In this document: positions 29,677 through 40,266 of the stretch, piece by piece
Numbering within the stretch: position 1 is the first letter of the stretch
How the letters are laid out: every line of letters starts with the position of its first letter
Assembly: GCA_905182575.1 (NCBI GenBank)
Contig: CAJJCA010000001.1
Span: forward strand, 18,760 to 82,759
Source: an uncultured Flavobacteriaceae bacterium
Lineage (GTDB): Bacteria > Bacteroidota > Bacteroidia > Flavobacteriales > Flavobacteriaceae
DNA length: 64,000 nt
Reading direction: 5' to 3'
The notes under the pieces: model-generated
Database searches by the model: none
Told to the model about the DNA's origin: nothing
What the model saw: only the letters and a program-made list of their open reading frames with translations
Program-made: the position numbers and the translations under genes

Positions 29677-31114
29677 TTATTTAGTTTTTAATTTATATAA
29701 ATACAATTGACTTGGAGAAGGCCATGGTTTAGGACGAGGTTTGTCTCGATTATTATTCAGTGTCTCCCATTTTAAAACATAGCGAATATTTTTTTCTTTC
29801 ACTTCACCAATGTCCTGAACGGTTTTGATTCCGAGTCCCGGAAAAGAGCCTTCAATTTTCAATTGTTTCTCAAAGCGGCTGTTGGTAAAGAGTTTAGGCG
29901 TTTTTAAAACTTTACCAATGGGAGTAAATGTTTCATCCAACAAAAGAGTACCGATTCCATATTTCTTGTGCCAGTAACCTATTTCAAACCTTCCATCTTC
30001 TCTTTTGTCAAAACTGTTAATCTTAAGTTCAACGTTGATACTACCGTTTCCTGAAAATTCCCATCTATAATCCCATTTTGTGATTTGTTTAGATTCCCAT
30101 TCATTCTCTTCAAATTTTGCAATATAAAGCTGAATATTTCCACTTTCATCATATTTATGATAAGTGAATACTGGTTTGTTGTTTTTATCTAAACATAGTT
30201 TTGCGGCCAAATTAATAATCCCCCCTTTTGGAGGAACCGGAGCAACAATAAGTGATTTTTTATCTAATGTCGCCGGCAATACAATCGGTTGATCAAAAGC
30301 ATCATACCAGTTTTTTAAATCAGGACTTTTCATGTAAGATAAATCATGATTCGTCGAACAGTCTGGAGTATCTCGCCAAACCCAGTAAACATGATACCAT
30401 CCATCTTCTCTTACTTCAGGCTGAGACTGATAGGCATTCATTAATCCCTGACCATCAGTTAAAGGAACTCCTAACATTCTAGACCATTTTTTTTTTTGAG
30501 TGTCATAAATGTTATAGATTTCATTTCCATTACCGCTTGATCCATCGCGATAATGAAAAATTAATTCCTTTTCTTTGGACAGCATGAACTTTGGATAAGT
30601 TGATCTTAATTCATTTGAACCAACCAATGGGAAGTGTTGTATAAGTGTTGAAATATCGCCTGATAAATTACTTCTAAAATAGGTTAGAGAATCTACATGC
30701 ATATTGCCAGAAAGATGAATAAACCCTTCTTTATCGACAGCCATTGTTATCGAATTATGGGAATCCCACCCTACCTCAGTTACAGAGAATCTTTTACTTT
30801 TTTCTTTTTGATCTAAAGCTCTCGTTGGAGCAGGCATTTTATGTAGAACGAAGTTTTTATCGGTTAACTTTCTTTGCCCCACCACCATTTTTTCTATTGG
30901 AATTATAGTAGGCAATGTATTGACTTTCATCATGGGAATAAAGAGAAAAACGTACAGGATGACCTGCCCACACAGAGTCGATTTTCATTATTTCAATGAC
31001 GGATTCAGTTTGATCTCTTTGGTCAACAATAATTTCTTCTGACTTTTTGTTATCACAAGATAAAATTAGTACTGTAAGAATAAATCCTGTTAGATACTTT
31101 ATTGATTTTAACAT
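29677..31114 (-). pseudogene. BNR_4 beta-propeller protein, possible polysaccharide lyase, one-base frameshift
   Basis: Lipobox at Cys20 (LILSC). Family motifs: IDSVWAGHPVRFSLYSHDESQYIAYY, then after the shift GWDSHNSITMAVDKEGFIHLSGNMHVDSLTYFR, YRDGSSGNGNEIYNIYD, WYHVYWVWRDTPDCSTNHDLSYMKS, KPVFTYHKYDESGN. Removing one A from a six-A run (plus-strand T run 30888-30893) restores YYNSNRKMVVGQRKL and 478 residues. BNR_4 proteins form seven-bladed propellers and include the ulvan lyase families PL24 and PL25, whose catalytic His and Tyr lie in such blades. It lies between GH105 and heparinase-type genes, so a lyase role is likely but unproven. Confidence 0.8.
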
Positions 31115-31116
31115 GA

Positions 31117-33204
31117 TTATTTTTTATAAATTAAACCCTCCTTTTTCATTTCAAAAAAAAACTCAAAATCATCTTCACCTTTAACTAAATTAATTTTAAT
31201 TGATCCATTTTTTTCTATTTTCATGCTTTTAGCAGCGACAATTTGCCTTGCCTCCTCGAAATCTTTTACTGGTAAAATCAATGTTATTAAATTAGTTATT
31301 TCTTTTCTTGAATTTACTTCAATATCAAAATAATCAATCCATTTGAATTTTTCAGTTCCGTTTACCATCTGTGAAGTATGTCTTCCTTGGTTAATTTCAA
31401 ACTTTTGATTTAAAATTGGAATTAAAGCCATTTTTCCGTTCTTTCCTTCCAGCATAACAAGTTTTTCATATATTTCAACCTCAACTCCTGGATGAAACCT
31501 CACTTTGATCTCAGCATTTGAAGTAGACTTTATTTCATCTAAGACCAGAGTCACTTCAGGTTTTTTGAGAACTACACTTCTCCTCCATTTCTTTAGTTCT
31601 TTATTTGGATAGGCCTTGGTGGGATCCATGAGTACATAATCTACTTTATCTGAGGATTGAAAGCTTAACACCTCACCTCCTATCGAGTAATCATAAGGCT
31701 GTTTATAATACTTAGCTGATATTTGTTGCTCTCCATTCACCAGTATCGTGTTGTGTCCCGAACTAGCAGCTTCTGGATATTCAAAGCGGGCTTCATCAAA
31801 ATATTTCTCATCGTATCCGCTTCTACCTAAATCTCTAATAAAATACTCCTTATTCCAATAAACTACAAAATGACCTATATCAAGGTGTCCATGATGAGGA
31901 TCGTCATTCTTACCCGCTTTCCCTGCAACTATGACTTTGTTGGGATTCATAAAATCAGTTCGCATGACCCACCAATCAATCGTTCGAAAGTGCTTGGAAG
32001 GGTTTTTTGGAGGAATTCCTAAACCTGAAGGTCTGGGCCAAATGATATCAAAAATATTGTCCCCTTTCTCAAGAAAGTTACTGCGGTACCATGCGGCTTC
32101 TTCGTTTTTTGTTTCTGTTGCTAACTTGTTTATCAGGTGTGGACTTCCGATGAGACCATACCCTCCTGAATCCTCAAAATTTAAAGATTTATTTCCAGGT
32201 AATGATAAATAAAGAGGAAAGCTCACTGGGTTATCTTTTAATCTTTTGTTGTTAAACAAATTATGTTTTCCATTGGTTAATCGTTTTAAAGCATCAGCAA
32301 AAAACGAGGAAGTATGCACACCATAGTTCCAATAACCACCACCTTCTTGCCATCCGCCGTCCTCTCCAAGTTCATTAAACATACTGTTAATTCTGTTGTA
32401 GGACTCAGCAACAATGTCAGTCAATTGCGGATGCTCTTTCAATAGTGTTAATCCTGCCAAGCCAACTCCCGAATTACACACCCCACACCAATTGCATCGA
32501 TAGGCTGTTGCCCACCAATGAAATTCATAATCCCCTCTAACTCTTGTAACAACTTTTTCCAACAATGCACCTCTAATTCGATCTCGATGGGGTTGGCTCA
32601 AAGCCTGGTATAGCCAATCATAAACTGCTGCCATCATACGGCCTGCATCACCATTAAAGTGATCAAAATTAAAATTAACCTGATCATCAGGAACGTTCCA
32701 AGGCATTATTCGAGAATAGATAACTGGAAACTCGTGTGCCCTCTGTGTCCAAGTCGTTAGGTCACAAAAAGCATCTGCAAATTCAAATGCCTTTTGAGCG
32801 TAACGTTCCTCACCGGTCATTTGATATAAAAAAGCCAGATGATAGGCATTGTCTAAGTTTGTTTTATAATAGCCAGAATATTTACCATTGCGATCTTCTT
32901 CTGACCAATTGGCACGGGTATTCTTTCCTTGAATGGGAATATTCTTATCTACAGGCATTACCATCCAAACCTTGGCTTGCGCTTTAAGCTTTCTAAATAT
33001 ATCATTGCTTTCTTGATCCTCCGAGATTCTTTTTAGTAACTCCTTTTTTTCTGATTTATTAAAATACAAATAAGGATGTTCTAAAGAAGAAATATCTATG
33101 GCTTTGTCAACATCAGTTTTACTCAATTGAGCAAAGGAATTACCATGCAAAATAAGTGAGAGGAATAAAACACTCAGTAGTTTATTTATTTTTAAATTAA
33201 ACAT
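31117..33204 (-). CDS. Heparinase II/III-like polysaccharide lyase
   Basis: 695 residues with a cleavable signal (LFLSLILHGNSFAQ). An alpha/alpha toroid (about 60-400) is followed by a beta-sandwich. Likely active-site segments are RCNWCGVCNSG (about 238), EGGGYWNYGVHTSSFF (about 293, with Tyr), and DPHHGHLDIGHFVVYW (about 438, with the His cluster). The family cleaves uronic acid-containing polysaccharides by beta-elimination, leaving an unsaturated uronate. The start overlaps the preceding gene's stop (TAATG). Substrate class cannot be read; ulvan or glycosaminoglycan are the leading options. Confidence 0.88.
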   Translation of the reverse strand: MFNLKINKLLSVLFLSLILHGNSFAQLSKTDVDKAIDISSLEHPYLYFNKSEKKELLKRISEDQESNDIFRKLKAQAKVWMVMPVDKNIPIQGKNTRANWSEEDRNGKYSGYYKTNLDNAYHLAFLYQMTGEERYAQKAFEFADAFCDLTTWTQRAHEFPVIYSRIMPWNVPDDQVNFNFDHFNGDAGRMMAAVYDWLYQALSQPHRDRIRGALLEKVVTRVRGDYEFHWWATAYRCNWCGVCNSGVGLAGLTLLKEHPQLTDIVAESYNRINSMFNELGEDGGWQEGGGYWNYGVHTSSFFADALKRLTNGKHNLFNNKRLKDNPVSFPLYLSLPGNKSLNFEDSGGYGLIGSPHLINKLATETKNEEAAWYRSNFLEKGDNIFDIIWPRPSGLGIPPKNPSKHFRTIDWWVMRTDFMNPNKVIVAGKAGKNDDPHHGHLDIGHFVVYWNKEYFIRDLGRSGYDEKYFDEARFEYPEAASSGHNTILVNGEQQISAKYYKQPYDYSIGGEVLSFQSSDKVDYVLMDPTKAYPNKELKKWRRSVVLKKPEVTLVLDEIKSTSNAEIKVRFHPGVEVEIYEKLVMLEGKNGKMALIPILNQKFEINQGRHTSQMVNGTEKFKWIDYFDIEVNSRKEITNLITLILPVKDFEEARQIVAAKSMKIEKNGSIKINLVKGEDDFEFFFEMKKEGLIYKK

Positions 33205-35090
33205 TATGAGCCTTTCAATTTAATTTTGAAATTTATTTTCCCTTCAACAGCCAAATCAGTTGGTATGTTTATTTCAATTCTTTTTAATCCTTCAATTCTA
33301 CGATCCAATTCCAAAGGAGGAGGATCCAAGTCAACCACCTTGATTTGACTGATTGTTTGTGTCATGTTTTCTAGCAAAAGTTTTTTGCCGGATTGATTCA
33401 AAACAGCTCCATTTGATGTTACTTCAACCTCTGCAGTAGTTATTAATTGCCAAGTAATGGTCTGGGTTGCTTCATTAACTTCTATATTGTCTTGAATTAA
33501 AAGTATGTCGTTACCTTCTTTTACAAAAGTTCTTTGAGCCGCTTTAAGTTGTCCCTCGAAAGTTGGAGACATTTCAAAAGTAACCTCAGGACGGTCTCCC
33601 GATTTAAAATTAAGAATGGAAGCTTTTCCATCCACAACGTGTAACTGATTATTTACGGTTAACGTGCTGTGTCCTAAATTGCTTTTTGTTATAAGTGTCC
33701 AACGATCACTGTCTTGTGATTTATTCCACAAGTCGAAACCTTTCTGCTCTAATTCATTATAGTTTTGATTTCCTGGATCTACTACCCATCGGACACCGTT
33801 AAGCTCAAAAATAAATGACCCTGCATCCATATTCCCATGATTCACAGTACCGCTACCTCCTTTACCTCCAAAATAATAATTTTTTGAATCATCACTGCCT
33901 CCAGTAAAAACTGCTATTGGATTAGCACCTTCCCCCTTCCAGGCAGTAGGTAAATCAGATTTTATTTTCTTTTCAAATTGGGATAACCAAACCAAACCTG
34001 CGCCATCTAATCTTCTTAACTTAATATTTTCGGCAGGTTGTAGAAAACGGTCTTTTTCATAAAAAATCTCATCTCCACTCTTGGCAGCAAACCAAGCCAA
34101 GGCTATGTCTCCATCTTTTGATCTTCGATCGCCGCAATCTGCAAAATTATAATACCATCCGGAAGGGGTATTCATAAGGACTCTAAAAACAGCACTTTGT
34201 TTAAATGCAGTGTAATTTCCGAGACCAAAATCAGTCCCGAAAGCACTCTCCAACATTGCATTAGTAACCACAGAAAAAGTAGTTCCATAACCCCAATAGG
34301 TCGATCCTTCAGGATAAACCCCGTCAGGAGCATATTCATCTAAAGAATGTGGTAAACCATCAAGTGAGCGTTTTATTGTTTTAGCTGCCAATTCGGGATT
34401 TTTTTCAGCAATTGCAATTGATGCTGCTATCATACCACCATTACATACCTGATTCCAGTTGTTATTTCCATTAATCCACCACGTATTACTTCTTTTGGAG
34501 GTGTCATAGCTGGGCATTATTCCTTTATCAATTAAGGCATTTAACGCCAATTCGATAGTTGGTTGAGGAAGGTCACCCGCAGTCCAGTCTAAAGCGAATG
34601 CAACGGCCATAGCCATTTCACCTACATCCAAGTAATGAGAAGGATTCCAATCAGAAAAATTACAAACGGCTTTAACCTCTCCATCTATCCTCGCTAAAAT
34701 ATTTGGATCTTTATCGATAAAATATGTCATTCCCAACATATTGATACGATGAAGCATCTCTCTGGAAACCGAAAGTAGTCGTCTACCTGTTTTTATTCTT
34801 TCAAGAAATGGCTTGTTTAAGGTGTTTTCAGCATCCAATCGTATTGCTGCATATATGTTTTTAACTACAGGATCTGAAATCATCTTGCTTCTTAATACTT
34901 TTTCAATTTCTGTGTTAAGAACCAATCTTGGTAAATCTTTATTTAGGTTTTCTAATAAATATTTTTCAGTAAAAGGATTTGTTAATTCACTAGGATTTTT
35001 TATTTCACTCCTTATCTCCGTATGCGTATCACATGAAATTATCATAAAGATTAAATAAATAAAAGCAATCTTTTTTCGAAAGGTTTTCAT
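33204..35090 (-). CDS. Heparinase II/III-like lipoprotein (second type)
   Basis: 628 residues with a lipobox at Cys20 (FMIISC). Differs clearly from the neighbouring lyase but has the same layout: toroid with WWINGNNNWNQVCNGGMIAA (about 210, Asn), EYAPDGVYPEGSTYWGYGTTF (about 265, Tyr), then TVNHGNMDAGSFIFELNGVRWVVDPG (about 420, His) and a beta-sandwich end. This arrangement resembles the PL12/PL15-type lyases that act exolytically on oligosaccharides. It is the first gene after the susC/susD pair, separated by a hairpin that probably reduces read-through. Confidence 0.88.
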   Translation of the reverse strand: MKTFRKKIAFIYLIFMIISCDTHTEIRSEIKNPSELTNPFTEKYLLENLNKDLPRLVLNTEIEKVLRSKMISDPVVKNIYAAIRLDAENTLNKPFLERIKTGRRLLSVSREMLHRINMLGMTYFIDKDPNILARIDGEVKAVCNFSDWNPSHYLDVGEMAMAVAFALDWTAGDLPQPTIELALNALIDKGIMPSYDTSKRSNTWWINGNNNWNQVCNGGMIAASIAIAEKNPELAAKTIKRSLDGLPHSLDEYAPDGVYPEGSTYWGYGTTFSVVTNAMLESAFGTDFGLGNYTAFKQSAVFRVLMNTPSGWYYNFADCGDRRSKDGDIALAWFAAKSGDEIFYEKDRFLQPAENIKLRRLDGAGLVWLSQFEKKIKSDLPTAWKGEGANPIAVFTGGSDDSKNYYFGGKGGSGTVNHGNMDAGSFIFELNGVRWVVDPGNQNYNELEQKGFDLWNKSQDSDRWTLITKSNLGHSTLTVNNQLHVVDGKASILNFKSGDRPEVTFEMSPTFEGQLKAAQRTFVKEGNDILLIQDNIEVNEATQTITWQLITTAEVEVTSNGAVLNQSGKKLLLENMTQTISQIKVVDLDPPPLELDRRIEGLKRIEINIPTDLAVEGKINFKIKLKGS

Positions 35091-35196
35091 AAATATTTTT
35101 TTAAAAGTATCTTAAGTTTGTTTCTAGTGTATAGAGTCTAATGCACTAATTCATTTTTATTCTAGTTTTTTACATTAGCACAGGCTTAAATAAACA

Positions 35197-35218
35197 AAGC
35201 CATCTATAAAGATGGCTT
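35197..35218 (-). terminator. Hairpin between susD and the lyase genes
   Basis: Eight-base stem AAGCCATC / GATGGCTT with a six-base loop, followed on the minus strand by TTGTTTATTT. The T-tract is imperfect, so this is probably a partial terminator or RNA-stability hairpin. It would give high susC/susD and lower lyase transcript, as is common in PULs. Confidence 0.65.
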
Positions 35219-35247
35219 CGTTTACAATAAATTAAACTATTATAAAA

Positions 35248-37041
35248 TTACCACCCTGGATTTTGTTCCAATTTTGGGTTTTGAGATAAAACATCTAATG
35301 CAATTGGCCAATAGTAATGTTTAGACTCGTCAAATTTAGGAGTTTCAAAATCGGTTCCTTTATAGGGTTCGATGTAAGGAACACCACCAACAAGTCCAGA
35401 TTTAACAGTAACCTTTCCATCTGGATCAATCAAAGCTTTGTGGGCATCATCCCAACGCATTCCATAATCTTTTTGTTCAAGCTTTTTACCCTGTTTCCAT
35501 CTTCTTAGATCATCATATCGAAAACCTTCAAAAAACAATTCAATTCTTCTCTCTCTTCTAATTTCGACAAGAGCAGCAGAAATACCATCCGTGGAATAGC
35601 GAGGATCCATAACAGGAGTACTTGTAAGATGTACCATTCCATCCCTATCCCTGAGTTTGTTGATGCTTATATCTAAATCAGCTTGAGAGATTACTCCTCC
35701 TCCCAATTCAGCCTTAGCTTCTGCATAATTTAAAAGTGCCTCTGCATATCTTAAACTGATCCCTGGAGTTACCGAAGAATTATAAGAAGCGTGGGCAGAG
35801 CCCACATTATATACTTTTATTATGTGATAACCAGTATATGTTTTTAATCCTCCAGGCATTCCCTGAATTCTAGGATAGGTGTTTGCTTCAGCAGAATGGT
35901 TACCATAATTATAAATGGCCTGATCAGCAGGATGCAATATTGATTGTCTTAGTCTAGGATCCCTGTTCTCAAAAATATCAGCATAATTAGCATCTCCTTT
36001 ATAAAGGGGAGATAGACTAGTGGGAAGACCATCAGAACAAAGATAATCTTCTACCAAACTTTTGGTAGCCCCACCATTATATCCTCGATTATAAGACTGA
36101 ACATGATTGGTTCTGGCTCCTCTCTCATACCGTTGAAAGAAAATAACCTCGGAGTTTCCATCAATACTTTCCTGACTGTGTAATTCATTATAAGTTCGGC
36201 CCGCAGCACCTTTATGCAGACTGTGCTTTCCACCATCAATCAGTTCTTTGGCTGCATCAGCAGCAGCTTGAAGATAAGTGGATTCTCCACCTAAACTATG
36301 ATATTTCCTCCAAGTACCTTCCATCAAACAAATTCTTGACTTGATCAAAAGTGCTGCAGATTTAGATAATTTGTTTTGATCGCCATTATCTCTAATGTTT
36401 AGAGCAGCGAAGTTAAGATCCTCAAGAACTTTCCCCATTACAAGGTCTCTTGAATCTCTTGCACCATAAAGAATATCTTCATCTGCAAGGGTTACCTCTT
36501 TATCAACCCATTGAACAGTTCCAAAATTCTTAATTTTATTTGCATAAAACATTGCTCTAAAAAGTCTAGCTTCAGCTTCATAATGGTTTTTAACCTCATC
36601 CGAAACAACAGCCTTTCCGTAATTAGCTAAACCAATATTTATGGCTCTAACTAGTTGAAAACCTTTGTATCCATACCATCCAGCCGGAGCATTAGCACCT
36701 ACACTTGAGGGAATATTATAAACACCTGCCCTGATTTGCGCATATGAACTGTGCCTTCCGTGTCTCGGAGAAGTGTTGTCAGACATGCCATCATAATGTA
36801 GATAAGAAATTCTATGACTATCAAAACCATCATCATGCCCCATTAAAAAAGGGTAAGTATTATCATTTTTTGTCATATCATAGAATGAATGGTTGTATAC
36901 CATAAGATCATTCTCGGTATTCCAGAAAGATGCATCACTAATCTGATCTAGTGGCAGTCTTTCAAGAAAACTATCATTACAGCCATAAATCACAAACAAG
37001 ACTGCAAAACTTTTGATTATATTTTTTGTTCTATTTTTCAT
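35248..37041 (-). CDS. SusD-like glycan-binding lipoprotein (intact pair)
   Basis: 597 residues, lipobox at Cys21 (FVIYGC). SusD/RagB features: DQISDASFWNTENDLMVYNHSFYDM near the N-terminus, YEAEARLFRAMFYANKIKNFG, LLIKSRICLMEGTWRKYHS, ISLRYAEALLNYAEAKAELG, RRERRIELFFEGFRYDDLRRW and the C-terminal HYYWPIALDVLSQNP. It pairs with the intact SusC 18 bases upstream to form the surface uptake complex. It differs strongly from the other SusD in the window, suggesting that the two pairs handle different oligosaccharides. Confidence 0.95.
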   Translation of the reverse strand: MKNRTKNIIKSFAVLFVIYGCNDSFLERLPLDQISDASFWNTENDLMVYNHSFYDMTKNDNTYPFLMGHDDGFDSHRISYLHYDGMSDNTSPRHGRHSSYAQIRAGVYNIPSSVGANAPAGWYGYKGFQLVRAINIGLANYGKAVVSDEVKNHYEAEARLFRAMFYANKIKNFGTVQWVDKEVTLADEDILYGARDSRDLVMGKVLEDLNFAALNIRDNGDQNKLSKSAALLIKSRICLMEGTWRKYHSLGGESTYLQAAADAAKELIDGGKHSLHKGAAGRTYNELHSQESIDGNSEVIFFQRYERGARTNHVQSYNRGYNGGATKSLVEDYLCSDGLPTSLSPLYKGDANYADIFENRDPRLRQSILHPADQAIYNYGNHSAEANTYPRIQGMPGGLKTYTGYHIIKVYNVGSAHASYNSSVTPGISLRYAEALLNYAEAKAELGGGVISQADLDISINKLRDRDGMVHLTSTPVMDPRYSTDGISAALVEIRRERRIELFFEGFRYDDLRRWKQGKKLEQKDYGMRWDDAHKALIDPDGKVTVKSGLVGGVPYIEPYKGTDFETPKFDESKHYYWPIALDVLSQNPKLEQNPGW

Positions 37042-37059
37042 TTTTCAATTTTTTTAAAA

Positions 37060-40000
37060 TTATAAACCAATTTTTAATCCAAATGCGTGAGTCCTGTTTT
37101 TATAGTACTCCTGGGTAAGAGTTGGCCTTACCTCAGGATCCAATGGAGCTCTCATATTTGTTGCGTCCCATAGATTTTGTCCTGAGTAGTATATATTAAG
37201 TGATCTAACACCAATCTGACTAACGATATCAGCAGGTACTTTATAATTCAAAGTCAACTGCTTCAATCGGATGTATGATGCATCTTGAAGGTAACGGTCA
37301 TTAACCGAATAATTTTTCTTATCATTATATCCTATGTGAGGTCCAGGAAAATATGCATCAGGATTAGTTGGTGACCAAGAGTCGGTAATATAATACCACT
37401 CTGCATTTCCAGCATTCCATGGCCAAAAAGCATTCCAGTTTCCAGTTGGAGGGAAGTAATCACCTTTTAAGATTCCTTGAAAGAAAGTGTTTAATGACCA
37501 ATTCTTGTATCTCAAATCAATATTTATTCCAAATCTATAACGTAGACTTGAATTCCCAATCACACCCCTGTCTCCTGGATTAGCTAAAGTATTATTTCCA
37601 GGTTCTACAATTCCATTGCCGTCAGTATCACGATAATTTAAATCTCCAGCCTTCCAGTTATTCCCAAGAGCTGATAGGTCGTTTACAATATCTGCATCAT
37701 TTTGGAACAAGCCATCAGTTTTATAACCCCATATTTCCCCTATTTTTTGTCCGGTATAATATTCACTTAACGCTCCAGTTGGGTTATCATATTTTGTGAT
37801 TTCAGCCTGACTATCTGATAAAGCAAGCGTAACGCCATAATACCAATCTTGATTTAACTGATCTTTCCAAGTTGCTGAAAGTTCCCATCCTTTAGTTTCA
37901 AGATCTGCAGCATTAGTTTTAGGTGCTGAAGTTCCTAAAATAGAAGGCTGTTCAACCATCATCAACATATCTTTAGTTACTCTAGTAAAAACATCAAAAC
38001 TAACGTCTAGTTTGTCACCCAATAGAGTTGCATCGATACCAAAGTTAGTTGAGGATACTTTTTCCCAAGTTAATTCAGAACTTACTAAGCCTGCTGGAGA
38101 AACGTATGGAGCTCTAGAACCAGATCCAATTAAGTAATTTGATGTTCCTGAGCCCATTGTGGGTATGTAAGGATAATAATCATCTCCTAAGAGCTGATTA
38201 CCGAGCTCTCCATAAGAACCTCTTACTTTTAAGTTATCTATCCATGTAAGGTCTTGCATGAATGACTCCTCAGATATCTTCCAACCTGCAGAAAATGATG
38301 GGAAAAAATCATAACGATCATCAGTTGGAAACCTTGAACTGGCGTCATATCTACCATTTAACTCTAATAAATATTTATCCTGGAAAATATAATTCAACCT
38401 GTAGAAAACACCTCTAAGAGATGTGTGGTTAGCCGAACCATATGCTTCTTGAGAACCAACTGTTGCATTAATGTTAGTTATTTTAGGGGTAATTAAGCTA
38501 TAAGCTTTACCTCTTAGGTATTCTTGTTTTCCATATTCTTGGTTAAATCCAAGAGTAGCTTTTGCATAGTGAGGGGAGCCTTCTGGCTCAAAAGTATAAT
38601 CTGCGTAAGCATTAAAAACGTAATATAATCTTTTCTCAAATGATTTTTCCATGTAGTCTGTATTAGAAAATCCATTGCCATAATTAATATTAGCACCACC
38701 ATCTGATAAATCAAGTGAACTACTGGCTTCAATACCTCTTACTCTAGTTCGTTGATCTTCAATATCGACGTATGTGTAGTTTGGAGAGAATTCAGCACGA
38801 ACTTTCATATTTTTCATTGGCTTGATAGTTATCCCTTGAGTTAAAAGAACATCTACTTGTTTGTTTAAATTTCTACCGCCTTGCTCATAATATGGAATTG
38901 GACTTACTGTCATAAAAGGCTGTCCAATATGCTGCTCATATGTAGACCTGTCACCAGGTGTTAAATAAAATGGTAAATCAGGAAAATGAGTTGCACGAGC
39001 ACCCATTCTCGCAAATGAGTTAATATTTACGTCCCAGTTATAAAAATGAGGCTGGTCGTTTTCTTCAATAGTGATAAGGGCTTTTGTATCCATTTCTAAC
39101 CAATCATTAATTTCGTAATTAACCTTAGCTAAAACATTATATCTATCGTAGTCAATATTGTGATCATCATTTTTTATCCAACCCTTTTTATCGATAAAAC
39201 CAAGAGATACATAATAGTTTGATTTTTCAGTTGCACCAGATACACTCAGATTGTGTCGTTGTTGTGGTATCCATTCTCTAAGATACGTATTCATAAAATC
39301 ATTGTATCCTACGTAGTTGAGTGTAGTACCATCTCTGAACCATGCGTTCTCTGGAGTGGGGTTATCACTGTATATTTTAGCCGCAGCCATGTAATCATCA
39401 TCATAGGCAACTGCACCATTGGTAGAAAGGTTTGCAACGTTCCTCGCTGTAGCATATGCAAATGGATCGGTAATCGGATCCATACGCATAATTGGCTTAC
39501 CCCAAGAAAACTCTGTAGATAGATTTACTGTTGCTTTTCCTTTTTTCCCTTTTTTGGTTGTAATAAGTATAACACCAAATGCTGCTCTAGCTCCATATAT
39601 TGCAGCAGAGGAGGCATCTTTTAAAACACTGATACTTTCAATATCATTGGGGTTAAGACTTCCTATGTCCATTGGTACGTTGTCTACCAAAATAAGAGGT
39701 GAACCTCCGTTGATGGACTCAAATCCCCTAATGTTAAATTCTGGAGAGGTAGTTGGATCACCATTTCTTATGTCTATATTAAGGTTAGGAATTACACCCT
39801 GTAAACCTTCACCTACATTGAGAATTGGTCTGTCCTCGAGAACTTCACCAGACACAGCGGCAACTGCACCGGTTAGGTTAACTTTTTTCTGAGTACCATA
39901 TCCAGTAACAACAACTTCTTCAAGTTCGTTATCTGGAGTTAATGACACATTAACGATGCTTTGATTTGATGACATTGTGACTTCCTGGTTTTCAAAACCA

Positions 40001-40266
40001 ACAAAAGAAACTACAAGTATATCTCCTTCCGATGCTTTAATTGAAAAGTTACCATCAAAATCTGTGGTCACACCATTTGATGTTCCTTTAACCACGATGG
40101 TTGCTCCTGGAAGAGGTCCTTGATCATCCGTTACTAATCCTGTAATGATTTGTTGGGCCATCAATTGACCGCCAACGAAAAACATTACAAGTAATAACCC
40201 TTTTTGTAAAATTGAGAAAAGGGTTTTGCCTCGAGTAATTTGTTTACTCTTTTTAAAAAAATCCAT
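37060..40266 (-). CDS. SusC-like TonB-dependent transporter
   Basis: Intact, 1,068 residues. Long signal (LFSILQKGLLLVMFFVGGQLMAQ), carboxypeptidase-like domain (IITGLVTDDQGPLPGATIVVKG, about 40-110), TonB-box-like ELEEVVVTGYG, plug domain (SVLKDASSAAIYGARAAFGVILITTKKG, about 120-240) and a large barrel with LNGRYDASSRF and a C-terminal AFGLKIGL strand. It imports oligosaccharides through the outer membrane with energy from TonB/ExbBD encoded elsewhere. Upstream lie tandem operator-like repeats. It starts the susC-susD-lyase transcription unit. Confidence 0.96.
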   Translation of the reverse strand: MDFFKKSKQITRGKTLFSILQKGLLLVMFFVGGQLMAQQIITGLVTDDQGPLPGATIVVKGTSNGVTTDFDGNFSIKASEGDILVVSFVGFENQEVTMSSNQSIVNVSLTPDNELEEVVVTGYGTQKKVNLTGAVAAVSGEVLEDRPILNVGEGLQGVIPNLNIDIRNGDPTTSPEFNIRGFESINGGSPLILVDNVPMDIGSLNPNDIESISVLKDASSAAIYGARAAFGVILITTKKGKKGKATVNLSTEFSWGKPIMRMDPITDPFAYATARNVANLSTNGAVAYDDDYMAAAKIYSDNPTPENAWFRDGTTLNYVGYNDFMNTYLREWIPQQRHNLSVSGATEKSNYYVSLGFIDKKGWIKNDDHNIDYDRYNVLAKVNYEINDWLEMDTKALITIEENDQPHFYNWDVNINSFARMGARATHFPDLPFYLTPGDRSTYEQHIGQPFMTVSPIPYYEQGGRNLNKQVDVLLTQGITIKPMKNMKVRAEFSPNYTYVDIEDQRTRVRGIEASSSLDLSDGGANINYGNGFSNTDYMEKSFEKRLYYVFNAYADYTFEPEGSPHYAKATLGFNQEYGKQEYLRGKAYSLITPKITNINATVGSQEAYGSANHTSLRGVFYRLNYIFQDKYLLELNGRYDASSRFPTDDRYDFFPSFSAGWKISEESFMQDLTWIDNLKVRGSYGELGNQLLGDDYYPYIPTMGSGTSNYLIGSGSRAPYVSPAGLVSSELTWEKVSSTNFGIDATLLGDKLDVSFDVFTRVTKDMLMMVEQPSILGTSAPKTNAADLETKGWELSATWKDQLNQDWYYGVTLALSDSQAEITKYDNPTGALSEYYTGQKIGEIWGYKTDGLFQNDADIVNDLSALGNNWKAGDLNYRDTDGNGIVEPGNNTLANPGDRGVIGNSSLRYRFGINIDLRYKNWSLNTFFQGILKGDYFPPTGNWNAFWPWNAGNAEWYYITDSWSPTNPDAYFPGPHIGYNDKKNYSVNDRYLQDASYIRLKQLTLNYKVPADIVSQIGVRSLNIYYSGQNLWDATNMRAPLDPEVRPTLTQEYYKNRTHAFGLKIGL

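Noticed and set aside
39419..39892. 157-residue plus-strand frame inside susC
   Set aside because: Antisense to the plug domain of an intact SusC; the composition follows the complementary strand and no motif is visible.
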